Positions 1 to 9,854 are shown, numbered from the stretch's first letter. The stretch: DNA of 64,000 nucleotides from Sphingobium sp. HWE2-09 (GCF_035989265.1 NZ_JAYKZX010000003.1:1178001-1242000); one strand, 5' to 3'. Translations and numbers: made by a program. Notes: generated from the sequence alone by a model not told the origin.

Positions 1-804
1 CTGCGCCGCATCACCGACGAAATCGCTCGCGCGGGCGGCACGCCGCTGGCGGTAGCGCAGGATGGCCGGTTGCTGGGCGCGATCTTCCTGAAGGATATCG
101 TCAAGGCTGGCATCCGCGAGCGGTTCGGCGAGTTGCGGCTGATGGGCATCCGCACAGTGATGATCACCGGCGACAATCCGCTGACCGCCGCGTCGATCGC
201 GGCCGAAGCGGGCGTCGATGATTTCCTGGCCCAGGCGACGCCCGAGGACAAGCTGGCGCTGATCCGAAAGGAGCAGGCGGGCGGGCGGCTGGTCGCGATG
301 TGCGGCGATGGCACCAATGACGCGCCCGCACTGGCGCAGGCGGATGTCGGCGTCGCCATGAACACCGGCACGCAGGCGGCGCGCGAGGCAGGCAACATTG
401 TCGACCTGGACAGCGATCCAACCAAGCTGATCGAGATCGTTGGGCTGGGCAAGCAATTGCTGATGACGCGCGGGGCGTTGACCACTTTCTCGGTCGCCAA
501 TGATGTCGCGAAATATTTCGCGATCATTCCGGCGATGTTCGTGGTGCTGTATCCGGGGCTTGGCGTGCTGAACGTCATGGGGCTGGGAACGGCGCAGAGC
601 GCGATCCTGTCGGCGATCATCTTCAACGCGCTGGTCATTCCCTGCCTCGTGCCGTTGGCATTGAGGGGCGTGACCTATCGGCCGATCGGCGCGGGGCCGC
701 TGCTGGCGCGTAATCTTGCCATCTATGGTCTGGGCGGACTGATCGCGCCGTTTGCGGGGATCAAGCTGATCGACCTGGTCGTCAACGGCCTTGGCCTCGC
801 CTGA
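1..804 (+). CDS. kdpB: Potassium-transporting ATPase subunit B (KdpB), C-terminal part
   Basis: C-terminal 267 residues of the catalytic P-type ATPase subunit of the KdpFABC high-affinity K+ pump. The frame is open from the first base of the window, so the 5' part, including the phosphorylated DKTGT motif, lies outside. Visible are the MITGDNP segment (about residue 50), the P-domain hinge motif GDGTNDAPA (residues 102-110) and three hydrophobic segments in the last 110 residues that fit the closing membrane helices. The stop lies 16 bp before kdpC, so the genes are one operon. Identification is secure; nothing can be said about the missing half. Confidence 0.97.
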   Translation: MRRITDEIARAGGTPLAVAQDGRLLGAIFLKDIVKAGIRERFGELRLMGIRTVMITGDNPLTAASIAAEAGVDDFLAQATPEDKLALIRKEQAGGRLVAMCGDGTNDAPALAQADVGVAMNTGTQAAREAGNIVDLDSDPTKLIEIVGLGKQLLMTRGALTTFSVANDVAKYFAIIPAMFVVLYPGLGVLNVMGLGTAQSAILSAIIFNALVIPCLVPLALRGVTYRPIGAGPLLARNLAIYGLGGLIAPFAGIKLIDLVVNGLGLA

Positions 805-820
805 AACAAAGGACATTCCG

Positions 821-1411
821 ATGCTTACCGATCTTACATCCGCCATCCGCCCCGCACTGGTCATGACCTTGCTGTTCGCGCTGCTGCTGGGCATCGCCTA
901 TCCGCTGGCACTCACCGGCGTGGGGCAGGCGCTGTTCCCGACGCAGGCCAATGGCAGTCTGGTGCACGACAAAGGCGTCGTCATCGGCTCGACCGTCATC
1001 GGCCAGGCTTTCACCAGCGATCGTTATTTCCACAGCCGTCCGTCCGCTGCGGGCAAAGGCTATGACGGCCTGGCCTCGTCCGGCTCCAACCTCGGCCCCA
1101 CCAGCCAGGCGCTGGTCGATCGGGTGAAGGCCGACATTCGAAACTATCAGACTGCCACACCCGGTCGCCCCGTTCCGTCCGACCTGGTGACAGCCTCCGC
1201 CTCGGGGCTGGACCCCGATATCAGCCCCGAGGCGGCTTTTTATCAAGTCGATCGCGTCGCCAAGGCGCGCGGCCTGGACCAGCGGCAGGTGCAGGCGCTG
1301 GTGACGAGCAGCGTCGAGCGGCCCTTGCTGGGGTTCCTGGGCGAAGCGCGGGTTAATCTGTTCGAACTGAATCGACGGCTGGACGCGATTGGCGCTAAGC
1401 AGGGCCGGTGA
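821..1411 (+). CDS. kdpC: Potassium-transporting ATPase subunit C (KdpC)
   Basis: KdpC, 196 residues, the single-span accessory subunit that stabilises the Kdp K+ ATPase complex. A hydrophobic segment near residues 12-32 is followed by the family's conserved periplasmic region (ALFPTQANGSLV, the IGS and GQAFTSDRYFHSRPSA segments). I chose ATG 821 because AAAGGA lies 8 bp upstream and because the in-frame TTG at 791 would begin inside kdpB. The stop overlaps the GTG start of kdpD by 3-4 bases, indicating translational coupling. Confidence 0.96.
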   Translation: MLTDLTSAIRPALVMTLLFALLLGIAYPLALTGVGQALFPTQANGSLVHDKGVVIGSTVIGQAFTSDRYFHSRPSAAGKGYDGLASSGSNLGPTSQALVDRVKADIRNYQTATPGRPVPSDLVTASASGLDPDISPEAAFYQVDRVAKARGLDQRQVQALVTSSVERPLLGFLGEARVNLFELNRRLDAIGAKQGR

Positions 1412-4074
1412 ACGACGCGACGCGCCCGGACCCCGAAGCCTTTCTGCGCGCCGCCGCGCAGGAAGGGCGCGGGCGTCTCAAGATATTTCTCGGTTCGGCG
1501 CCGGGCGTCGGCAAGACCTATGAAATGCTGACCGAGGGGATGCAGCGCGCCGCGGCCGGGACCGATGTGGTCGTCGGCATCGTGGAAACCCATGGCCGTC
1601 GCGAAACCGAAGCGCTGGTCCACGGCCATACGCTCATCCCGCGTCGGATGGTGCCGCATCAAAATCACAACCTGTCCGAAATGGACATCGATGCGATCCT
1701 GGCGCGCCATCCGCAACTGGTGCTGGTGGACGAATTGGCGCACAGCAATGCGCCGGGCAGCCGCCACCCCAAACGCTATCAGGATGTGGAGGAATTGCTG
1801 GCGGCGGGGATCGACGTCTATTCGACCCTCAATATCCAGCATCTTGAAAGCCTGAACGATGTCGTCGCGTCCTTCACCCGCGTCAGGGTGCGGGAAACCG
1901 TGCCGGACTCCGTGCTGGAGGGCGCCGACATCGAAGTGGTGGACCTGCCGCCCGACGAACTGATCGAGCGGTTGAAGGACGGCAAGGTCTATATCCCGCA
2001 GGAAGCGAGCCGGGCGCTCACCCATTTCTTTTCCAAGTCGAACCTGACGGCACTGCGCGAACTGGCGCTGCGCCGCGCGGCGCAGGCGGTCGATGCGCAG
2101 ATGCTGGACTATGTCCGCGCCCATGCGCTGGCGGGCAGCTTTGCGGTGGGCGAGCGGGTCGTAGTGGCGGTCAGCGAACAGCCCAGCGCGCCCGGCTTGG
2201 TCCGCGCCGCCAAGCGGCTGGCCGATGCGCTGCGCGCGCCTTGGACGGCGGTGCATATCGAAACGCGGCGAAGCGCCATATTGTCCGACACGGAACGGCA
2301 AGGACTGGCGGAAACACTGGCGCTGGCGTCACGGCTGGGCGCGGCGACCGCCAGCATCCCGGCGCGCAATGTCGTGGAGGGGCTGCGGCGTTTCGCGGTG
2401 GATGCGCGGGCCACGCAGATCGTGATCGGCAAGTCCAGTCGGTCCTGGTGGTTCGAACTGCGCCACGGATCGGTGGTCGATCGGCTGGTGCGCGATATCG
2501 GGTCGGTCGCCGTCCATGTCATGCCATCGGATGACGACAGTCCGGTGCAGGCGCGTTCCGTTCCGATCCGGGGCGATTGGGGCAGGCCAGCTGACTATAT
2601 CGCGACCTTGTTAGCGGTTTTGGCGATGACCGCGATCGGCCGCTTGTTGGTCGAAGCGATCGACCTGGGCAATATCGCTTTGCTCTACCTCGTCCCCGTT
2701 ATGTTCGCGGCGGCGACCTATGGCTTGCGGGCAGGGCTGTTCGCGGGGTTGGCGTCCAGCCTCGCTTATAATTTCTGCTTCCTGCCGCCGACCGGCACGC
2801 TGACCGTCAGCAACCCGGAAAATATCATTTCCATCCTCGTCCTGCTGGGCGTCGCCATCGTCACCGCGCAATTTGCCGCCGGCGTGCGCGCGCAGGCCAA
2901 TCTGGCGCAGGAAAGCGCCCGGCAGAATGCGGCACTGGCGGGCTTTTCCCGCCACCTGACCGCCGCCGCCAGCGAAGAAGAGTTGATGCAGGGCGTCTGC
3001 GCCGAAGTCGCGCGTCTGCTGGATGTGCGCACGGTGCTGCTGACGCCATCCGAGACTGGCCCCGCCCTGCGCGCCGCCTTTCCGCCCGAGGACCGGATGG
3101 AGCAGATCGAGAAAGCAGCGGCCCAATGGGCGATGGACAATGTGCAGCCCGCCGGGCGCGGATCATCGACTTTGACGGCGTCGGACTGGCTGTTTCATCC
3201 GCTCCACACCCAGCGCGGTGTGCTGGGCGTGCTGGGCATAGCGCGCGACGATGCGGGGCTGGCGCTGCGCCCGGACCAGTTGCCTTTACTCATCAGCCTG
3301 CTGGACCAGGCGGCGATCGCGCTCGACCGCATGGCGCTGGAGGAACAGATGCTGGACGTGCGCCATGTGCGCGAGCGCGACCGGCTGCGCGCGGCCTTGC
3401 TCTCGTCGGTCAGTCACGATCTGCGCACGCCGCTGACCACGATCGTGTCGGCGGCGCAGGAATTGCGGCGGGACCACGCCTTGCCGCTGGTCGACCTGAT
3501 CGAGGGAGAGGCGATGCGGCTCAATCGGTTTGTCGCCAATCTGCTGGACATGGCGCGCGTTGAGGCAGGTGCGTTACCGATGCGGGTCGAAGCCACCGAC
3601 TTGTTCGATGCCGTCGCCAGCGCGGTGCAGGACACGCGCCAGTCCCTGGCTGGGCGGGACGTGAAGGTCGACATCCTGCCCGATATTCCGCTGGTCCGGG
3701 TCGATCCGGTGCTGCTGCACCATATCCTCCTCAACCTGCTCGACAATGCCGGGCGCTATGGCGATCCGGGCACGCCGGTCACCATAAGCGGCCGCCGCAC
3801 CGCCGACGCGCTTCTTCTGTCGGTGAGGGACCAGGGACCGGGCATCCCGGCGGGGGCGGAAGACCGGGTGTTCGACAGCTTCACGCGTATCGAGGGCACC
3901 GACCGCGACAAGCATGGCACCGGCCTTGGCCTTGCGATCGTCAAGGGATTTGCCGAAGCAATGGGGCTGTCGGTGCGGGCTGCGACCATCGATGATCCGC
4001 CTGGCGCCTGCTTCACGCTCCATATCCCCGACAATTGCATCATCAAAGACCCGCCATGGGACGACAGGCCATGA
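1408..4074 (+). CDS. kdpD: Osmosensitive K+ channel histidine kinase KdpD
   Basis: Sensor kinase of the Kdp system, 888 residues, close to the usual length. Domains in order: cytoplasmic KdpD domain with Walker A GSAPGVGKT (residues 29-37); a universal-stress-protein-like domain (about 250-375); four closely spaced membrane helices (about 395-500); a GAF-like region; the HisKA dimerisation helix with phosphoacceptor His670 in SVSHDLRTPLT; and a HATPase domain with NLLDNAGRYG, DQGPGIP and GTGLGLAIVKG. It senses low K+ or ionic stress and phosphorylates KdpE. GTG start at 1408 overlaps the kdpC stop; its stop overlaps the kdpE ATG (ATGA). Confidence 0.97.
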   Translation: MNDATRPDPEAFLRAAAQEGRGRLKIFLGSAPGVGKTYEMLTEGMQRAAAGTDVVVGIVETHGRRETEALVHGHTLIPRRMVPHQNHNLSEMDIDAILARHPQLVLVDELAHSNAPGSRHPKRYQDVEELLAAGIDVYSTLNIQHLESLNDVVASFTRVRVRETVPDSVLEGADIEVVDLPPDELIERLKDGKVYIPQEASRALTHFFSKSNLTALRELALRRAAQAVDAQMLDYVRAHALAGSFAVGERVVVAVSEQPSAPGLVRAAKRLADALRAPWTAVHIETRRSAILSDTERQGLAETLALASRLGAATASIPARNVVEGLRRFAVDARATQIVIGKSSRSWWFELRHGSVVDRLVRDIGSVAVHVMPSDDDSPVQARSVPIRGDWGRPADYIATLLAVLAMTAIGRLLVEAIDLGNIALLYLVPVMFAAATYGLRAGLFAGLASSLAYNFCFLPPTGTLTVSNPENIISILVLLGVAIVTAQFAAGVRAQANLAQESARQNAALAGFSRHLTAAASEEELMQGVCAEVARLLDVRTVLLTPSETGPALRAAFPPEDRMEQIEKAAAQWAMDNVQPAGRGSSTLTASDWLFHPLHTQRGVLGVLGIARDDAGLALRPDQLPLLISLLDQAAIALDRMALEEQMLDVRHVRERDRLRAALLSSVSHDLRTPLTTIVSAAQELRRDHALPLVDLIEGEAMRLNRFVANLLDMARVEAGALPMRVEATDLFDAVASAVQDTRQSLAGRDVKVDILPDIPLVRVDPVLLHHILLNLLDNAGRYGDPGTPVTISGRRTADALLLSVRDQGPGIPAGAEDRVFDSFTRIEGTDRDKHGTGLGLAIVKGFAEAMGLSVRAATIDDPPGACFTLHIPDNCIIKDPPWDDRP

Positions 4075-4772
4075 ACACCCGCCATAGAGTGCTGATCGTC
4101 GATGACGAACTGCATATCCGCCGCCTGATCCACAGCGCGCTCGCCCGTGCCGACTATGAGACGGTGGAAGCGCAAAATGGGCGGGAAGCGCTTGAACGGC
4201 TGCGCGAGGATCGGCCCGATATCGTCATCCTGGACCTGGGGTTGCCCGACCGTGACGGGCTGGAACTGGTGCCGCTGATCAAAGGCTCGTCCGATGCCAC
4301 CCTGGTCGTCGTATCGGCGCGGGATGCTACCGAGCAGAAGGTCGCGGCGCTGGATTTGGGCGCGGACGATTATCTGACCAAGCCGTTCGACACCGACGAA
4401 CTGCTCGCGCGGTTACGCGTCGCGCTACGCAACAGGTTGACGCGGGACGGCGGCGCGACGGCTGTGAAGGCAGGCGACGTGGAGATCGACCTGATGGCCC
4501 GCATCGTGCGTAAGGGCGGGCAAGAAGTGCATCTGACCCCGAAGGAATATGGCGTGCTGGCGCAACTGGCGAAATTTCCCGGCCGCGTCATCACCCACGG
4601 CCAGATCATGAAGCAGGTCTGGCCGCGCGAAGTGGAACATCATGTCGAATATCTGCGCGTCCTGATCCGCACCCTGCGCCACAAGCTGGAGGACGATCCC
4701 CAGCGGCCACAGATCATCGGCAACGAACTGGGCATCGGCTATCGCCTGCGCACGGACGGGGATGGCGGATAG
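4071..4772 (+). CDS. kdpE: Two-component response regulator KdpE
   Basis: OmpR/PhoB-family regulator of 233 residues. The receiver domain shows the acidic pair DD at residues 11-12, phosphoacceptor Asp55 in VILDLGLPDRDG and the conserved Lys in LTKPFD. The C-terminal half is a winged-helix DNA-binding domain (LTPKEYGVLAQL, HHVEYLRVLIRTLRHKLE). Partner of KdpD; expected to activate the kdpFABC promoter, which lies outside the window. ATG 4071 overlaps the kdpD stop; an upstream ATG at 4035 would run inside kdpD and is not preferred. The TAG stop directly abuts the CCA end of the opposite-strand tRNA-Ser. Confidence 0.96.
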   Translation: MNTRHRVLIVDDELHIRRLIHSALARADYETVEAQNGREALERLREDRPDIVILDLGLPDRDGLELVPLIKGSSDATLVVVSARDATEQKVAALDLGADDYLTKPFDTDELLARLRVALRNRLTRDGGATAVKAGDVEIDLMARIVRKGGQEVHLTPKEYGVLAQLAKFPGRVITHGQIMKQVWPREVEHHVEYLRVLIRTLRHKLEDDPQRPQIIGNELGIGYRLRTDGDGG

Positions 4773-4862
4773 TGGCGGAAGCGGTGGGATTCGAACCCAC
4801 GGTGAGCTTACACCCACGGCGGTTTTCAAGACCGCTGCCTTAAACCACTCGGCCACACTTCC
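4773..4862 (-). tRNA. tRNA-Ser (anticodon TGA)
   Basis: Class II tRNA read on the minus strand. The acceptor stem GGAAGTG pairs with CGCTTCC (one G-U), the anticodon loop CTTGAAA gives anticodon TGA, there is a long variable arm typical of serine tRNAs, and the T loop reads TTCGAAT. The 3' CCA is encoded (4773-4775). Total 90 nt. It is antisense to, and directly abuts, the end of kdpE. Confidence 0.95.
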
Positions 4863-4993
4863 GTTGGGTCGCTTCCTAGCGCGCCGTGCGCGCTTGCCAA
4901 GTGAAAATCGCGCCGTCACGGTTCGTCGCCTTAAGCGACCGGTATCGGCAATAAGGGATTCACCTGCCGCGCTGCCTGTGCAACAACAAGGGC

Positions 4994-6043
4994 ATGGGAG
5001 ATTCTTTGCGTTCATCCGTCCTATCGTTGTTGCTGGGTCTGACTGCCGTCACCGGGGGCAGCGTCGCCGTCGCGCCCGCACAGGCGCAGGACAGTGCGGA
5101 CTTCCGCGCCTATCTGGAAAGTCTGCGGCCCAAGGCGCGGGCGATGGGCATAGGCGACGCAACGCTGGACAGTGTCTATCCCACGCTGACGCCCAATCCG
5201 CGCGTCGTGCAACTGGACCAGAGCCAGCCGGGCGGCGGCGCCTATTCGCCGATCCCCAATTTCGAACCCTATCGGCGCCAGCATGTCGATGCGGCGCGTA
5301 TCAGCCGGGGTCGGATCGCCTATCAGGCGAACCGCGCGCGGCTGGCACGGATCGAAGCGGAAACCGGCGTGCCGGAGGAAATCATGGTCGCGATCTACGG
5401 CCATGAAACCAATTATGGCAGCTATACTGGCGATTTCGATCTGATCCGGTCGCTCGCGACGCTGGCACATGAAGGACGCCGGCGGGCGCTGTTCGAGCCG
5501 GAACTGCTCGCCACGCTCAAGATGCTGGACAATGGCGTGCCGCGCAGCCGCCTGGTCGGCAGTTGGGCCGGGGCGACCGGCTATCCGCAATTCCTGCCGT
5601 CGGTCTATCTGCGCATCGCCAAGGATGGCGATGGCGACGGGAAGGCCGACATCTGGACAAGCGAGGCCGATGCACTGGCGTCCATCGCCAATTATTTCGT
5701 CCAGTCGGGATGGCGCAAGGGCCAGCCTTGGGGCGTGGCGGTCAACGTGCCCGCCAGCTTCAACCGCGCGGCCGTGGTCGCCAAGACGGACCCGGCGCGG
5801 TGCCCGCGTGTGTTCAACCGACATAGCCGCTGGCTGACGATGGCGGAATGGCGCAAGCTGGGGCTATTCCCGGCGAGCGGCGTCTGGCCTGCCGATGGCA
5901 TATTGGCGACTTTGCTGGAACCCGATGGGCCGGGGAAGACCGCCTATCTGCTGACCGGTAATTATCGGGCGATCCTGGATTATAATTGTTCCAACTTCTA
6001 TGCCTTGTCGGTGGGATTGCTGGCGGATGCTGTCAAACAATAG
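4994..6043 (+). CDS. Lytic murein transglycosylase (MltB-like)
   Basis: Periplasmic peptidoglycan lytic transglycosylase of 349 residues. A signal peptide ends near residue 32 (APAQAQ). The SLT-type catalytic region contains VPEEIMVAIYGHETNYG with the probable catalytic Glu in GHETNYG, followed by SWAGATGYPQFLPS, the family's diagnostic block. It cleaves glycan strands, leaving 1,6-anhydromuramic ends. The next gene, an RlpA-like protein, overlaps its 3' end by 17 bp, so two glycan-acting enzymes are translated together. The C-terminal peptidoglycan-binding domain of some relatives is not evident. Confidence 0.9.
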   Translation: MGDSLRSSVLSLLLGLTAVTGGSVAVAPAQAQDSADFRAYLESLRPKARAMGIGDATLDSVYPTLTPNPRVVQLDQSQPGGGAYSPIPNFEPYRRQHVDAARISRGRIAYQANRARLARIEAETGVPEEIMVAIYGHETNYGSYTGDFDLIRSLATLAHEGRRRALFEPELLATLKMLDNGVPRSRLVGSWAGATGYPQFLPSVYLRIAKDGDGDGKADIWTSEADALASIANYFVQSGWRKGQPWGVAVNVPASFNRAAVVAKTDPARCPRVFNRHSRWLTMAEWRKLGLFPASGVWPADGILATLLEPDGPGKTAYLLTGNYRAILDYNCSNFYALSVGLLADAVKQ

Positions 6044-7010
6044 GGGGCTGGCGCTGGTGGCCGCGATGCTGGCGGTGGCCAGCGGCGGCGCGGTAACGGC
6101 ACAAACGCAAGGGGCCGCTACGGCCGGATCGACCGCGATGGTTGGCGATGCGCCGATATTGCTGGGGCCATCCTATATGGTGGGCGGCACCCGCTATACG
6201 CCCGCCGATCCGCTATCCTATGACGAAGTCGGCTATGCAGGCGAAAGCGATGGTGGCAGCCAGGGCGGCGCGACCGCCAATGGCGAGGCCTTTGTCGCCG
6301 CGGCGATTACGGCGGCGCACAAGACGCTGCCCTTGCCCAGCTATGTCGAGGTAACGGCGCTGGATAGCGGCCGCACGATCCTGGTGCGGGTCAATGATCG
6401 CGGCCCGATGCGCAACGATCAATTGATCGCCTTGTCGCCGGGCGCTTTGGCGCAATTGGGCGTGAACGGGCAAGGCGCAATCCCAGTGCGCGTGCGGCGG
6501 GTCAATCCGCCCGAGCAGGAGCGGGCGACGTTGCGCGGGCAGGGGCGCGCTGCCGAACGGCTGGAAACGCCAGCCGCTTTGCTTAAGGTGTTGCGCGGCA
6601 AGCTGTCATCTGTTCACGCGGTTCCTACGCCTGTGCAGCCGCAAGCCAGCGCAAAGCCCGCCCCCGTAAAAACCGTGCCGCCGCCCAAGGCTCAGCCCGG
6701 CGCCGATTTCGATCAGGCGCCGCCGCCGCCCCGACCCGCGCCGTCGCAGCCTGCAAAATCTGCCTCGCCCGCACCAACAACTTCGCCAGTACGGACGGGC
6801 GGCTACGTCGTTCAGGTCGGCGCATTCTCCTCGCAGTCCCGTGCCGAAGCCCTCGCCAAGAGCATCGGCGCGCACGCCGCACCGGGCGGCGGACTATGGC
6901 GCGTGCGCCTTGGTCCCTATCCCACGCAGCAGGCCGCGCAGGCGGGTGTGCGGTCCGCTGCCGCCAAAGGCTTTCAGAATACCCGCATCATGGCTAATGA
7001 CGCGCGATAG
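6027..7010 (+). CDS. rlpA: RlpA-like septal lytic transglycosylase with SPOR domain
   Basis: 327 residues. An N-terminal hydrophobic segment (signal peptide or anchor, residues 7-28) is followed by a double-psi beta-barrel region (ATANGEAF, TAAHKTLPLPSYVEV, ILVRVNDRGPM), with the usual candidate catalytic His and Asp in TAAH and VNDRGP. A Pro/Ala-rich linker (about 205-250) leads to a C-terminal SPOR domain (GGYVVQVGAFSSQSRAEALA) that binds denuded septal glycan. The aromatic WYG block normally preceding ANGE is replaced by GGSQGGA, so catalytic competence is less certain. ATG 6027 lies inside the preceding gene's 3' end, implying coupling. Confidence 0.85.
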   Translation: MLSNNRGLALVAAMLAVASGGAVTAQTQGAATAGSTAMVGDAPILLGPSYMVGGTRYTPADPLSYDEVGYAGESDGGSQGGATANGEAFVAAAITAAHKTLPLPSYVEVTALDSGRTILVRVNDRGPMRNDQLIALSPGALAQLGVNGQGAIPVRVRRVNPPEQERATLRGQGRAAERLETPAALLKVLRGKLSSVHAVPTPVQPQASAKPAPVKTVPPPKAQPGADFDQAPPPPRPAPSQPAKSASPAPTTSPVRTGGYVVQVGAFSSQSRAEALAKSIGAHAAPGGGLWRVRLGPYPTQQAAQAGVRSAAAKGFQNTRIMANDAR

Positions 7011-7058
7011 AGATCGCGCCCGACAAGCGATTCCCTTCCAGTCAAAGGCAGTGCCCCG

Positions 7059-8222
7059 ATGAAGAAATCCGTTGCAGTCCTCCTGTTCACCGGGCTGCTG
7101 GCCCAGCCGCTGATCGCGGCCGCGCCGCCCTATACCAGCGAAGCGCCGATCGCCTATATGAAGGATCTGTCGTCGGGCGCGGTGCTGTACGACAAGGGCG
7201 GCGAAACGCGGATGCCACCGGCATCGCTTGCCAAGATGATGACGGCGCATGTCGCCTTTCGCCTGATCCAGAAGGGCGATCTGAAGCTCGACACCAAATT
7301 CACGGTGCGTCCGGAAACCTGGAAGCAATGGCATGGTCCGCAGGCCGGATCGACCATGTTCCTGTCGGTCGGCGAACAGGTGTCGGTCGAAAATCTGCTG
7401 CACGGCATCGTCACCCTGTCCGGCAATGACGCCTGCGTCGTGCTGGCGGAGGGTATCGCCGGGACCGAGCAGGCGTTCGTCGCGCTGATGAACGAGGAAG
7501 CCAAGCGCCTGGGCCTGAAGAACAGCCATTTCGGCACCAGCAATGGCTGGCCTGACGAAGGCGTCACCTATGTGACCGCCGAAGACCTGGCGAAGCTGGC
7601 CGAAGCGACGATCGTGGAGACGCCCAATCTCTACAAGCGCTTCTACGCCACCCGCTCTTTCACCTGGGGCAAGACGATGGGCGGCGCGGACATCGCGCAG
7701 GGCAATCGCAATCCGATCCTGGGTAAAATCCCCGGCGCTGATGGCCTCAAGACCGGCCATACCGAAGAAGCCGGATTCGGCTTTACCGGATCGGCGGAGC
7801 AGGATGGGCGCCGCCTCGTGATCGTCACCGCCGGTTCGACCAGCTTCAACGGCCGGGCGACCGAGGCGGTCCGCTTCATGGAGTGGGGCTTCAAGGCGTG
7901 GAAGGCGCAGCCGCTGTTCAAGAAGGGGCAGACCGTCGACACCGCCGCGGTGCAATTGGGCAATGCGACGAGCGTATCGCTGGTCGCGCCGCAGAATCTC
8001 GCGGTTACGCTGCCCCGCACGGCGTCGGCCAATGTCCAGGTGAAAGTCGTCTATACCGGCCCGATCAAGGCACCGATCGCCAAGGGGCAGCAGATCGCCC
8101 AGCTGATCGTCCAGACCCCCGACACCCCGCCGCAGATCATGCCGCTGGTCGCAGGCGAAGACGTCGCCGAAGCGGGCATATTCGGTCGCCTGTGGAACGG
8201 CCTGAAGTCGCTGTTCGCTTGA
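7059..8222 (+). CDS. dacA: D-alanyl-D-alanine carboxypeptidase (DacA/PBP5 family)
   Basis: Low-molecular-weight penicillin-binding protein of 387 residues that trims the terminal D-Ala of peptidoglycan stem peptides. It has a signal peptide (residues 1-21), the active-site SLAK tetrad at residues 56-59, the SGN motif in TLSGNDACV and KTG in GLKTGHTEE, then a C-terminal PBP5-type beta domain and an amphipathic tail (IFGRLWNGLKSLFA) that probably docks to the inner membrane. The stop overlaps the tmk start. It follows the transglycosylase and RlpA genes, making a small cell-wall group. Confidence 0.93.
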   Translation: MKKSVAVLLFTGLLAQPLIAAAPPYTSEAPIAYMKDLSSGAVLYDKGGETRMPPASLAKMMTAHVAFRLIQKGDLKLDTKFTVRPETWKQWHGPQAGSTMFLSVGEQVSVENLLHGIVTLSGNDACVVLAEGIAGTEQAFVALMNEEAKRLGLKNSHFGTSNGWPDEGVTYVTAEDLAKLAEATIVETPNLYKRFYATRSFTWGKTMGGADIAQGNRNPILGKIPGADGLKTGHTEEAGFGFTGSAEQDGRRLVIVTAGSTSFNGRATEAVRFMEWGFKAWKAQPLFKKGQTVDTAAVQLGNATSVSLVAPQNLAVTLPRTASANVQVKVVYTGPIKAPIAKGQQIAQLIVQTPDTPPQIMPLVAGEDVAEAGIFGRLWNGLKSLFA

Positions 8223-8845
8223 GCCAAGGCCGTTTCATCACGCTGGAAGGCGGCGAGGGCGCGGGCAAATCGACGCAATTGCGAGCGCTCGCCGCGGCTT
8301 TGCGCGTGCGCGGGCTGGACGTCGTGGAAACCCGCGAGCCGGGCGGTAGCGACGGGGCGGAAGCGATCCGCGCCCTGCTGCTGACCGGCGGGGCGGATCG
8401 CTGGAGCCCGCGCGCCGAGGCGCTGTTGTTCGCGGCGGCGCGGGCGGATCATGTCGAAAAGACGATCCGGCCCGCGTTGGCGCGCGGGGCATGGGTGCTA
8501 TCCGACCGTTTCCTCAATTCCAGCCGCGCCTATCAGGGGCAGGGCGACCTGAGCGATGCCGACATCGTGGAGTTGCACCGCATAGGTAGCGCGGGCTTCT
8601 TGCCGGATCGCACCTTGCTGCTGACGCTGCCGGAAGAGGAAGCGACCGGCCGGGCCAAGGCGCGCGATGGCGATGCCGAAGACCGGATCGGTGGGCGAGC
8701 CAGTGCTTTCCATCGCGCGGTTGCGGCAGCCTTTGCGCGTTTCGCGCAGGACGAAAGCGGCCGGGTGATCAAGGTGGATGCGTCCGGACCGGCGGAGGTG
8801 GTGACCGTGCGGTTGCTGGACGCGATCGAAGACCTGCTGCCATGA
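8219..8845 (+). CDS. tmk: Thymidylate kinase
   Basis: dTMP kinase of 208 residues, phosphorylating dTMP to dTDP. The P-loop GGEGAGKST is at residues 11-19, followed by the DR motif region VVETREPGGS and the LID segment. I chose TTG 8219 because it overlaps the dacA stop by 4 bases and gives the standard N-terminus SQGRFITLEGGEG; longer readings lie antisense-free but inside dacA in another frame. The stop overlaps the holB ATG (ATGA). tmk next to holB is a common bacterial arrangement. Confidence 0.95.
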   Translation: MSQGRFITLEGGEGAGKSTQLRALAAALRVRGLDVVETREPGGSDGAEAIRALLLTGGADRWSPRAEALLFAAARADHVEKTIRPALARGAWVLSDRFLNSSRAYQGQGDLSDADIVELHRIGSAGFLPDRTLLLTLPEEEATGRAKARDGDAEDRIGGRASAFHRAVAAAFARFAQDESGRVIKVDASGPAEVVTVRLLDAIEDLLP

Positions 8846-9810
8846 CATCGCTTCTGGGTCATGATGCACAGGCCCGTTTGTTGTTGGACGCTGCGCAAAG
8901 CGGGCGGATGCACCATGGCTGGATTCTCGCAGGGCCAAAGGGTATCGGCAAAGGCGGCTTTGCCCGCGCGATGGCGTTGCGGCTGCTGGCCGATGCCGCC
9001 GGACCTCCTGTTGACGACGATGGCTTGGCGGTGCCGGACCATCATCCCATTCGCCGCCTGATCGAAGCATCGGCGCACCCCGACTATGCCGAACTGGCGC
9101 CGCTGGAAAAGGATGGCGTCACCGCACGCAATATCAGCGTCGATCAGGTGCGCGGATTGCAGCGGCTGACCCAATCGGCGCCGTCGCTGTCGCCGCGTCG
9201 GGTGGTCGTGATCGACAGCGCCGATGATCTGGAGCGCGGGGCGGCCAATGCGCTGCTCAAGACGCTGGAAGAGCCGCCGACGGACATGCTGTTCCTGCTG
9301 GTCAGCCATGCGCCGGGGCGGCTGTTGCCGACGATCCGGTCGCGGTGCCGCACGCTGCGCTTCGATCCGCTGGACGCCGCGACGATGCGCGCCGTGCTGA
9401 AGGCGACGGATGAGACACTGTCGCCGCAGGAGATGGACGCGCTGGTGCGGGCGGGCGAGGGGTCGCCGGGGCAGGCACTGCGTTATGCGGGCCTTAACCT
9501 GTCGGACATCGAACAGAGCCTTCACCTGCTGGCGACGCAGGGCGATGCCGGGAACCGCCAGCGATTGGCGCTGGCGAAGGCGTTGGCGCTTAAATCGGCG
9601 AAACCGCGTTATGAGGCGTTTCTGGAGCGCGCGCCCGCTTTCATCGCACAGGCCGCACGGACGCGGCAGGGACCGGCGCTAGGCCAAGCGCTGGATCATT
9701 GGGAGAAGGCCCGGCATCTGGCGGGCGGCGCGGTGATCCTGTCGCTCGATCCGGCAGCCGTCGTGTTCGAACTGGCCGGGCATGTCGCGGCACTCGCGCA
9801 AGAAGGCTGA
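8842..9810 (+). CDS. holB: DNA polymerase III subunit delta' (HolB)
   Basis: Clamp-loader subunit of 322 residues. The N-terminal AAA+ fold shows HGWILAGPKGIGKGGFARAM, the switch region with a DNA-directed loop, and the SRC-like ARG finger motif TIRSRCRTLRF. It assembles with DnaX and HolA to load the beta clamp. Overlap with tmk is 4 bp. The C-terminal half is less conserved, as usual for this subunit. Confidence is high from fold motifs and from position between tmk and metG. Confidence 0.93.
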   Translation: MTSLLGHDAQARLLLDAAQSGRMHHGWILAGPKGIGKGGFARAMALRLLADAAGPPVDDDGLAVPDHHPIRRLIEASAHPDYAELAPLEKDGVTARNISVDQVRGLQRLTQSAPSLSPRRVVVIDSADDLERGAANALLKTLEEPPTDMLFLLVSHAPGRLLPTIRSRCRTLRFDPLDAATMRAVLKATDETLSPQEMDALVRAGEGSPGQALRYAGLNLSDIEQSLHLLATQGDAGNRQRLALAKALALKSAKPRYEAFLERAPAFIAQAARTRQGPALGQALDHWEKARHLAGGAVILSLDPAAVVFELAGHVAALAQEG

Positions 9811-9854
9811 AAAGCGGCTTTGCGGCGATCGGAAATCGCTCTAGGGAAAGCCCC

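Noticed and set aside
4762..5406. + strand frame beginning SGGIRTHGELTPTAVFKTAA
   Set aside because: This is the familiar translation of a tRNA-Ser complement and continues out of frame through the lytic transglycosylase gene.
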